Positions 1 to 8,161 of a stretch of 64,000 nucleotides of DNA are shown here, piece after piece. How positions within the stretch are numbered: the stretch's first letter is position 1; every line of letters starts with the position of its first letter. The translations under genes and the position numbers were made by a program. The stretch is from Mycolicibacterium austroafricanum (GTDB lineage: Bacteria > Actinomycetota > Actinomycetes > Mycobacteriales > Mycobacteriaceae): the NCBI RefSeq assembly GCF_902705885.1, contig NZ_CACSIP010000016.1, positions 46,839 through 110,838 on the forward strand. The letters are read 5' to 3'. Under the pieces are notes generated by a model. That model saw only the letters and a list, made by a program, of their open reading frames with translations, searched no databases and was not told where the DNA came from.

Positions 1-391
1 GAAACCTTTTCCGTCAACGCACGCACGTCGCGCACCAGATCCTCCAGCGAGGTACCGGTCGGGAACACCGCGGCCGCACCGGCGTCCAGCAATTTCTGCA
101 CGTCGCTGCCCGGGATGGTGCCACCGACGACGACCGCGATGTCACCTGCGTCCGCCGCGCGCAACGCGTCGACGGTCCGGGTGGTGAGCGCGACGTGGGC
201 GCCGGACAGGATCGAGAGCCCCACCAGCGCGACGTCTTCCTGCAGCGCGATCGACACGATGTCCTCGATCCGCTGACGGATGCCGGTGTAGATGACCTCG
301 AACCCGGCATCGCGCAGGGTGCGCGCGACGATCTTGGCACCCCGATCATGGCCGTCGAGACCGGGTTTGGCGACAAGCACTCGCGTGGCCA

Positions 392-392
<1 letters not shown>
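1..392 (-). CDS. Cobalamin-binding small subunit of acyl-CoA mutase (3' end cut by window)
   Basis: This is the separate B12-binding subunit of a coenzyme-B12-dependent acyl-CoA mutase. About 130 residues are visible from a GTG start, close to the usual 130-140, so only the last few codons are missing. The cobalamin fold is recognised from PGLDGHDRG near residue 10, which carries the lower-ligand histidine (DxH...G), then LSILSGAH and VVGGTIPGSD. The start overlaps the stop of the large-subunit gene by one base (TAGTG), which implies translational coupling and a two-subunit enzyme, as in isobutyryl-CoA or 2-hydroxyisobutyryl-CoA mutases. The family call is firm; the substrate is not. Confidence 0.93.
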
Positions 393-1981
<1,589 letters not shown>

Positions 1982-2002
1982 CAGAGGATAACGTACTTGC
2001 AA

Positions 2003-2122
2003 AAAATGAGAATGCCAATACCGCTGTGCGCAAAGATGCACTCGGGAGCAGGTGCCGCGCACACCGCAGACACATTGAAACCCCGGTACACAGCGATTAT
2101 GCAATTCGCCTAAAATGAGAAT
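2003..2122. promoter_or_regulatory. Divergent promoter region with an 11-bp direct repeat
   Basis: The space between the mutase (leftward) and SDR (rightward) genes is AT-richer than its surroundings. It contains AAAATGAGAAT twice in the same orientation, at 2003-2013 and 2112-2122, one near each gene start. The second overlaps a possible -10 (TAAAAT, 2111-2116). Paired copies in a divergent control region suggest a regulator binding site. No regulator is assigned. Confidence 0.4.
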
Positions 2123-2164
2123 CACACTATCCTGGTGTGCGGGGTCCGTCAGCCGAGGAGGCTT

Positions 2165-2998
2165 ATGTCCAGCGAGTCATCATTCACCGACCGCACCCTG
2201 GTGGTCTCCGGGGGCAGCCGTGGGATCGGACTGGCCATCGCGCTGGGCGCCGCCAGGCTGGGCGCGAACGTCGTGCTGTTGGCCAAGACCGCCGAACCGC
2301 ATCCCAAGCTACCCGGGACCGTGCACACCGCCGTCGCCGAAGTCGAGGCCGCCGGCGGTAAGGGTCTGGCCGTGGTCGGCGACGTCCGCAACGAAGAGGA
2401 CGTGCAGCGCGCCGTCGACGCCGCAGTGCAGCGTTTCGGCGGGATCGACGTCGTGGTGAACAACGCCAGCGCCATCGCGACCGACCGCACCGAGGATCTG
2501 TCCGCCAAGAAGTTCGACCTGATGATGGACATCAACGTCCGCGGCACCTTCCTCCTCACCAAGGCCGCGTTGCCGCACCTGCGGAACTCAGCGTCAGCGC
2601 ACGTGCTGACGATCTCTCCGCCGCTGAACATGAACCCGTACTGGCTCGGGGCGCACCCGTCCTACACACTGTCGAAGTATGGGATGACCCTGCTGAGCCT
2701 GGGATGGGCCAACGAGTACGCCGATGCGGGCATCGGCTTCAGCTGCCTGTGGCCACAGACCTACATCGCGACCTCGGCGGTGACCAACCTCGCCGGCGGC
2801 GACGCGCTCGTGGCGGCTTCCCGCAGCCCCGAGATCATGGCGGACTCGGCGGTGGCGATCCTGTCCAGACCCCCCTCCGAGGTCAACGGCGAGTGCTTCA
2901 TCGACGCCGACGTGCTCACCGCGGCCGGCGTCACCGACCTGTCGCGCTACGGCGGCGGCGACAACCCGATGTGGGATATCTTCCTGGACAAGTCATGA
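2165..2998 (+). CDS. SDR family oxidoreductase, HSDL2-like
   Basis: This is a 277-residue classical short-chain dehydrogenase/reductase. The NAD(P)-binding glycine motif is GGSRGIG (about residues 16-22), NNAS follows at about 98, and the catalytic pair is YTLSK. The stretch around LTISPPLNMNPYWLGAHPSY is typical of the HSDL2 (hydroxysteroid dehydrogenase-like 2) branch, which acts on fatty-acyl or steroid-like hydroxy/oxo substrates. The ATG start follows a strong GAGGAGG ribosome site. The stop overlaps the next gene (ATGA), so it is co-translated with the acyl-CoA ligase. Its position opposite the mutase suggests one degradative pathway, which is inference. Confidence 0.88.
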   Translation: MSSESSFTDRTLVVSGGSRGIGLAIALGAARLGANVVLLAKTAEPHPKLPGTVHTAVAEVEAAGGKGLAVVGDVRNEEDVQRAVDAAVQRFGGIDVVVNNASAIATDRTEDLSAKKFDLMMDINVRGTFLLTKAALPHLRNSASAHVLTISPPLNMNPYWLGAHPSYTLSKYGMTLLSLGWANEYADAGIGFSCLWPQTYIATSAVTNLAGGDALVAASRSPEIMADSAVAILSRPPSEVNGECFIDADVLTAAGVTDLSRYGGGDNPMWDIFLDKS

Positions 2999-4509
2999 GT
3001 ATCTCGTTGCTGTTGGAAATGGCGTCCTCGGCCGATCCGGACCGGACGGCGGTGGTCTCCGACGATGTCCGCCTGTCTACCGGTGAGCTGAGCGCACTGG
3101 CCGACGGCGCCGCCGGCGTCGTCGCGGCCTCGGGTGCGCAGCACGTCGCCTACGTCGGTACCGGCGGAGCGGTGCTGCCGCTACTGCTGTTCTCCTCGGC
3201 GCGCGCGGCCGTGCCGTTCACGCCGCTGAACTACCGGTTGTCGCCCGACGGCCTCCGGGCGCTGCTCGACCGGCTTCCCGACCCACTGGTGGTGGTCGAC
3301 GAGGAGTACCGCGACGCTGTCGGCGGAGGTTACCGCACGTTGGGATCGGACGAACTGCTCGAGGCGGCGCGCGGCGCTGAGCCCGCAGCCGAATTCGCCG
3401 ACCCGGACGCGGTGGCGGTGGTGCTGTTCACCTCGGGCACCACCTCCAAGCCGAAAGCGGTCGAACTCACCCACAACAATCTCACCAGCTACGTGACCGG
3501 AACTGTCGAGTTCGCTTCGGCCGACCCCGGCGACGCCGCGCTGATCTGTGTGCCGCCGTATCACATCGCCGGTGTCGGCGCCGCGCTGTCCAACCTGTAC
3601 GCAGGCCGGAAGATGGTCTACCTCAGGCACTTCGACGCCGCCGAGTGGGTGCGGCTGGTGGGCATTGAGAACGTCACGTCGGCGACGGTGGTGCCAACCA
3701 TGCTCGATCGCATCGTCACCGTCCTGGATGCCGACAAGGTGACGTTGCCGTCGCTGCGCACCCTGGCCTACGGCGGCTCCAAAGTGGCCCTGCCGCTGGT
3801 CCGCAAGGCGCTGTCGTTGCTCCCGCAGGTCGGGTTCGTCAACGCCTACGGCCTCACCGAGACGAGTTCGACCATCGCCGTGCTGACCCCCGACGACCAC
3901 CGCACGGCTCTGGCCGCGACCGACGAAACGGTTGCCCGCCGGCTCGGCTCGGTGGGCCGGCCGGTGCCGGGCATCGAAGTCGAGATCCGGGCGGAGGACG
4001 GCACAGTCCTCGGCGCAGGCCAGACGGGTGAACTGTTCGTCCGGGGCGAGCAGGTGTCCGGCAAGTACACCGACATCGGCTCCGTTCTCGACGAGCACGG
4101 CTGGTTCCCGACCAAGGACGTCGCCTACCTCGACGACGAGGGCTACCTGTTCATCGGTGGACGCTCCGACGACACCATCATCCGGGGCGGCGAGAACATC
4201 GCGCCCGCCGAGATCGAGGACGTGCTGGTCGAACACCCCCAGGTGCGCGACTGCGCGGTGGTCGGCGCGGAGGATCCCCAGTGGGGACAGATCATCGTCG
4301 CGGTTGTGGTGCCCCGGGGCGGAACCGAACCTGATGCGGAGGATCTGCGATCACACGTCCGCGCGCAGCTTCGCGGATCGCGCACCCCTGACCGGGTGGT
4401 GTTCCGGGACGAACTGCCCACCAACGCGACCGGCAAGGTCCTGCGCCGCGAACTCGTCAATGAACTCAGCGCCCAATCCCCCACTGCGTCAATCAAGGAG
4501 CCCACATGA
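2995..4509 (+). CDS. Acyl-CoA synthetase / AMP-dependent ligase (FadD-like)
   Basis: This is a 504-residue adenylate-forming enzyme that activates a carboxylic acid to its acyl-AMP and then acyl-CoA. Seen in order are the P-loop LFTSGTTSKPKAVELTH (about 140), YGLTETSS (about 285), the hinge GGRSDDTIIRGGENIAPAE (about 385-405), and the C-terminal catalytic lysine in NATGKVLRREL (about 480). It is slightly shorter than most FadD proteins. It overlaps the SDR gene by four bases at its start and the small downstream gene by four bases at its end. The substrate is unknown; it would feed the surrounding acyl-CoA enzymes. Confidence 0.92.
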   Translation: MSISLLLEMASSADPDRTAVVSDDVRLSTGELSALADGAAGVVAASGAQHVAYVGTGGAVLPLLLFSSARAAVPFTPLNYRLSPDGLRALLDRLPDPLVVVDEEYRDAVGGGYRTLGSDELLEAARGAEPAAEFADPDAVAVVLFTSGTTSKPKAVELTHNNLTSYVTGTVEFASADPGDAALICVPPYHIAGVGAALSNLYAGRKMVYLRHFDAAEWVRLVGIENVTSATVVPTMLDRIVTVLDADKVTLPSLRTLAYGGSKVALPLVRKALSLLPQVGFVNAYGLTETSSTIAVLTPDDHRTALAATDETVARRLGSVGRPVPGIEVEIRAEDGTVLGAGQTGELFVRGEQVSGKYTDIGSVLDEHGWFPTKDVAYLDDEGYLFIGGRSDDTIIRGGENIAPAEIEDVLVEHPQVRDCAVVGAEDPQWGQIIVAVVVPRGGTEPDAEDLRSHVRAQLRGSRTPDRVVFRDELPTNATGKVLRRELVNELSAQSPTASIKEPT

Positions 4510-4808
4510 TCAAGAACGGCACCCGCCTGCAGAGCCAGGTCTGCGACACCCAGGTCATCGTGGTGCGCAGCGCCGACACCCTCGACGACCTCCGGGCGGG
4601 CGGGGCACCGATGGTCCCGATCGGCGACCAGGTCGACAGCAGCCTGTCGCTGGACGACGCGCTCGCCGACGGGAACCTGATGGGCAAACGCTACGTCGAC
4701 GACGGCGGTGCCGAGCTTCTGGTCACCAAGGCCGGCAAGGGCACGCTCAGCATCGGCTCGACCCCGCTCGCTCTCAAGGAAGCCAAGCCGCTGCCCGCCA
4801 GCGACTGA
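4506..4808 (+). CDS. Small conserved protein of unknown function in ligase operon
   Basis: This 100-residue protein is translationally coupled (ATGA) to the acyl-CoA ligase. It has no signal peptide or membrane segment. It carries a single cysteine in QVCDTQVIVVRS (residue 13) and a conserved-looking LRAGGAPMVPIG. The C-terminus alternates short beta-like stretches (GAELLVTKAGKGTLSIG). I do not recognise a named family. Coupled expression argues for a role with the ligase/SDR pathway, perhaps as a binding or chaperone subunit, but this is conjecture. Confidence 0.75.
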   Translation: MIKNGTRLQSQVCDTQVIVVRSADTLDDLRAGGAPMVPIGDQVDSSLSLDDALADGNLMGKRYVDDGGAELLVTKAGKGTLSIGSTPLALKEAKPLPASD

Positions 4809-4821
4809 TACCTTCGGCCGT

Positions 4822-6291
4822 GTGAGGCCACGCCGCCTGCTGACCCGCTACGCAGCTGGTCTCACGTGGGCCTACCTGCTGACAGTCGCCGAAGTTGTGG
4901 CGATCGTCGTGTCGCTCGTGGGGCGCAGCGCCATTACCCCGGGCAACGTCATCGCCTTCATCGCGGTGAGCGTCGTCGGCACCGTCACGGTCGCCGCCGG
5001 CGCGGTGCTGATCGTCACCCCCACACTGCGATGGCTCGGTGCCGGCCTGACCCCAACGGACGCCCAATTGCGGACGGCGACCAAGATGATGCGGCGACAG
5101 GCCGCCATCACCCTGGCGCCGTGGGTTCTGGCTGCCGCGATCCTGGTACCGCTCAACATCGACACGGGGGCGACAGGGCTCATCATCCTCGCCTCGGCCA
5201 TCCTGTTCGGCGCCATCGCGACGCTGTGCACGGGATTCCTGTTCACAATCCGCACGCTGCGCCCGGTGCTGGCCGCCGTGCCCGCCCACCTCAGCCGGCC
5301 GGCCGCACCGGGCGTGCGCGCCCGCCTGCTGCTGATGTGGACCGTGTGCACGGCGCTGCCCGGGCTGGCCATCGCCATTCTGCTCATCATGCGCTCCAAC
5401 GGTTGGCTGCTCGACGCCTCCGCCCCGATCGAGTTGGCGCTCACCGTGTTGGCGCTGGTCGCCGTGGTGCTGGGACTGCGCGCGATGATCCTGGTGTCGA
5501 TGTCGATCTCCGACCCGGTCAGCCAAGTGGTCGACGCGATGGCCGACGTCGAGAAGGGACACATCGACCGCACCATCGACGTCTACGAGTGGTCCGAGAT
5601 CGGGCGGTTGCAGAGCGGGTTCAACCGCATGGTGGCGGGGCTGCGGGAACGCGACCGGCTGCGAGACCTGTTCGGCCGCCACGTCGGTGAGGAAGTCGCC
5701 CGCCGCGCCGTCGAGCAGAACACCTCGCCGTCCGGGGACGAACGTGAGGTGGCGGTGCTGTTCATCGACTTGGCCGACTCGACGCAGTTGGCGATCGTTC
5801 ACGAACCCCATGAGGTGGCCCGGGTCCTCAACGACTTCTTTCGGATCGTGGTCGCCGCGGTGGACGAGCGGCACGGCTTGATCAACAAGTTCCAGGGAGA
5901 CGCGGCGCTGGCGGTGTTCGGCGCCCCGCTGCGCATCGATGATCCCGTCGACGCCGCGTTGGCCACCGCGCGCGCTTTGGCTACCGAACTACGACGACTC
6001 CCGGTTGATTTCGGGATCGGCGTCTCAGCCGGTCCGGTGTTCGCCGGGAACATCGGGGCGGAGAACCGATATGAGTACACAGTGGTCGGTGACCCGGTGA
6101 ACGAAGCGGCGCGGCTAGCCGATTGCGCAAAGGAGTTCGACGGCAGGGCATTGTGCTCAGGGACCGCGCTCGAGCAGGCGGACCCCGCCGAGCGGGCCCG
6201 GTGGGCGGCCCGCGGCCAGACCGCCCTGCGCGGACGGACGGACGCCACCGACATCTATGTGCCGACAGCAATTCGGCCCTCCGACTCCTAG
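4822..6291 (+). CDS. Membrane class III adenylate cyclase with HAMP domain
   Basis: This 489-residue protein resembles the Rv1318c/Rv1319c/Rv1320c/Rv3645 family. It has an N-terminal region of about six membrane segments, a HAMP linker (around 220-275, with the family signature [19 protein letters not shown]) and a C-terminal cyclase domain making cAMP. The cyclase domain shows the metal-binding Asp of LFIDLADST, NKFQGDAALAVFGAP with the substrate lysine and second Asp, and [14 protein letters not shown] with the transition-state Asn and Arg. The GTG start, 13 bases after the previous stop, removes an N-terminal tail that would overlap the upstream gene. It differs in sequence from the second cyclase at 46.9 kb. 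Confidence 0.9.
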   Translation: MRPRRLLTRYAAGLTWAYLLTVAEVVAIVVSLVGRSAITPGNVIAFIAVSVVGTVTVAAGAVLIVTPTLRWLGAGLTPTDAQLRTATKMMRRQAAITLAPWVLAAAILVPLNIDTGATGLIILASAILFGAIATLCTGFLFTIRTLRPVLAAVPAHLSRPAAPGVRARLLLMWTVCTALPGLAIAILLIMRSNGWLLDASAPIELALTVLALVAVVLGLRAMILVSMSISDPVSQVVDAMADVEKGHIDRTIDVYEWSEIGRLQSGFNRMVAGLRERDRLRDLFGRHVGEEVARRAVEQNTSPSGDEREVAVLFIDLADSTQLAIVHEPHEVARVLNDFFRIVVAAVDERHGLINKFQGDAALAVFGAPLRIDDPVDAALATARALATELRRLPVDFGIGVSAGPVFAGNIGAENRYEYTVVGDPVNEAARLADCAKEFDGRALCSGTALEQADPAERARWAARGQTALRGRTDATDIYVPTAIRPSDS

Positions 6292-6299
6292 CGCCGGCG

Positions 6300-6495
6300 T
6301 CACGAGCCACCCACCGTCCGGACCAGCACTGTGGTGAACCGCCGCTTTGCCAGCCGCCATTGCGCGCCGACAACGGACGAACTCGTCGTCGTAGTAGCCG
6401 ACCGCATTGACGCCAGAACCGTTGTCCTGGGCCATGATGAGCGCATACCGGATCTGCGCGGCGCAGATCTCCCGGATGTCGGCGTGATTGCTCAT
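6300..6495 (-). pseudogene. Decayed SnoaL-like gene (internal deletion plus frameshift)
   Basis: Starting four bases after the DUF35 stop, an ATG opens MSNHADIREICAAQIRYAL, a typical SnoaL/NTF2-like N-terminus. It jumps to a SnoaL-like C-terminal strand (VGYYDDEFVR) with the middle of the fold missing. One frame shift after position about 6355 restores the expected ending QWRLAKRRFTTVLVRTVGG and a stop at 6300. The intact family is about 130 residues; only about 65 remain. The original frame would run on into the convergent cyclase gene. Confidence 0.7.
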
Positions 6496-6499
6496 CTGA

Positions 6500-6922
6500 T
6501 CAGCTCGCAGCCGGCTCGTACCGCAGCATCGTCACGTCATGGTCGGGATAGTCGCAGAACACCGGCTTGACTCGCATCCCGACAGAGATGTCCTCGGGGG
6601 CGACGTTGACCAGTTCGGTCGAGAATCGCGGCCCCTCGTCCCACTCGACGATCGCCAGCAGTTGCGGCACCGCGTCGGCGAAGTGCGGGCCGACGGGACG
6701 GCGGGCCACCGTGAAGGTGTACACCGTGCCCATTCCGGAGATCTCGCGCCACTCCAGGTCGTCGGCGAGCGTTCTCGGGGCACGCACCCGCGGGTAGAAC
6801 ACGTAGGACTGCGACGACGGCGAGTACTGGATGAGTACCCGGTGTTCGGCCAGTGCATCCCAGAACGGGGCGCTGGTGGGGGTCTTGACCGGCATCGGCC
6901 GCTGGAACATCAAGCTGCTCAA
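6500..6922 (-). CDS. DUF35 / OB-fold acyl-CoA-associated protein
   Basis: This 140-residue protein has the DUF35 layout: an N-terminal helix (PFWDALAEHRVLIQY), a rubredoxin-like segment, and an OB fold (SGMGTVYTFTV to the end). Such proteins partner thiolase-like enzymes, for example the DUF35 partner of steroid aldolase Ltp2. The usual four zinc-binding cysteines are absent: the first pair is replaced by QYSPSSQ and the second by RAPRTLADD. The start is TTG behind a GGAAGGGGA site, two bases after the thiolase stop; an ATG at 6910 is the alternative. Its pairing with the thiolase-like gene suggests a heteromeric complex. Confidence 0.88.
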   Translation of the reverse strand: MSSLMFQRPMPVKTPTSAPFWDALAEHRVLIQYSPSSQSYVFYPRVRAPRTLADDLEWREISGMGTVYTFTVARRPVGPHFADAVPQLLAIVEWDEGPRFSTELVNVAPEDISVGMRVKPVFCDYPDHDVTMLRYEPAAS

Positions 6923-6924
6923 GG

Positions 6925-8133
6925 TCAGTCCCCTTCCAGGACGAGGGTGGTCTGTTCAGACAGGATGCCGCCGTTTCCGGAGACGAAGGCCCGGTGGCAG
7001 TGGGCCACCTGGGCGGCGCCGGCACGGCCCATGATCTGGCGGGTGGCATCACAGACGTGGTGCATACCGCCGGCGTTGCCCGCCTGGCCGAATCCGAGTT
7101 GACCGCCGGCGGTGTTGAGCGGGAAGTCCCCCCGGAAGGTCAGGTCGTGCTGAGCGACGAACTCCGTGCCCTTGCCCTTCTCGCAGAAGCCGGCGTCCTC
7201 CAAGCTCAGCAGCACCGTGATGGTGTAGCAGTCGTAGATCGACACCATGTCCATCTGCCGGCGACTCAACCCGGCCATGTCGAAGGCGGTATCGGCCGCA
7301 CGGATGATCGGTGTCTGCAGCAGATCCTCGGCGTACGTCGGCGTCTTGTAGGGCACCTGCTCACCGAAGCCCTTGATCCACACCGGACGGTTCTTCGACC
7401 GGGCCGCGGCATCGGCGCTGGCGACCACCACCGCCGCACCCCCCAGACACGGCATCACGATCTCGAGCAAATGCAACGGATCCGCGATCACCGGACTGGC
7501 CAGCACCTCCTCGATGGTGACCGGCTTGTCCTTCCAGATCGCCCCCTCGGTGTGGTTGGCGTTGACGCGTTGGTCCGCCACGATCTTGGCCATCGCACGC
7601 TCGTCATAACCGTAGACCGACGCATACCGCTGGGCGACCTGGCCGTACGGGCCGTTCTGACCGAGATTGCCGTACGGAATCTCGAATTCCGCCTGCGGAG
7701 AGCCGAACTGGTTGCTCGACGCACCGAAGAACACCGCGTCAACCAGCGGTTTGGGCTTTTTATCCGATGTCGGCGTGATGTAGCGCGCGGGTATCGCACA
7801 CAGCACCACGTCGCAGATTCCCAACTCGATCGCGGCGGCCGCGCGCCACACCATCCCCGCCGCGCTGGCGCCACCGAGATCCACGAGCTCAGCGAAATTC
7901 GCTCGGATGCCGAGGTATTCGGCGACCGTCGACGGGACGAAGATCTCCGACTCGCTCAGGTGCGAGGTGACGATGCCGTCGACCGACTCGCCGGGCAGCC
8001 CGGCGTCGGCCAGCGCAGCGGCCCCCAGTTCGGCCCACTGCTCCAGCATGAAGGGAGCCGGAGTCGCGTTGTTCAACCGTTCGGGAGGCAACTCCACATA
8101 GCCGACGATCGCGGCATCCCCGCGCAACCCCAT
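6925..8133 (-). CDS. Thiolase-like lipid-transfer protein (SCP-x thiolase / Ltp family)
   Basis: This 402-residue thiolase-fold protein belongs to the SCP-x/Ltp family, which includes the retro-aldolase Ltp2 of steroid side-chain breakdown. The N-terminal nucleophile loop reads DLGGASAAGMV, so the usual thiolase cysteine is missing. Other segments are SIYDCYTITVLLSLEDAGFC and NTAGGQLGFGQAGNAGG. Loss of the cysteine together with an adjacent DUF35 partner argues for aldol-type cleavage or binding rather than thiolysis. The ATG at 8133 has a GGAAGCGAG site upstream; a GTG six bases earlier is possible. It lies within the ACAD-thiolase-DUF35 operon. Confidence 0.88.
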   Translation of the reverse strand: MGLRGDAAIVGYVELPPERLNNATPAPFMLEQWAELGAAALADAGLPGESVDGIVTSHLSESEIFVPSTVAEYLGIRANFAELVDLGGASAAGMVWRAAAAIELGICDVVLCAIPARYITPTSDKKPKPLVDAVFFGASSNQFGSPQAEFEIPYGNLGQNGPYGQVAQRYASVYGYDERAMAKIVADQRVNANHTEGAIWKDKPVTIEEVLASPVIADPLHLLEIVMPCLGGAAVVVASADAAARSKNRPVWIKGFGEQVPYKTPTYAEDLLQTPIIRAADTAFDMAGLSRRQMDMVSIYDCYTITVLLSLEDAGFCEKGKGTEFVAQHDLTFRGDFPLNTAGGQLGFGQAGNAGGMHHVCDATRQIMGRAGAAQVAHCHRAFVSGNGGILSEQTTLVLEGD

Positions 8134-8161
8134 GAGCACTCGCTTCCGTTGAATCCCCGCA

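Noticed and set aside
1982..2164. Cobalamin riboswitch upstream of the mutase
   Set aside because: No B12-box-like segment or long structured leader is seen; the enzyme also needs B12 rather than making or importing it.
6157..6495. 112-residue intact small gene opposite the cyclase end
   Set aside because: Only its first part is SnoaL-like; the rest is out-of-frame or antisense sequence, so it is called a pseudogene.
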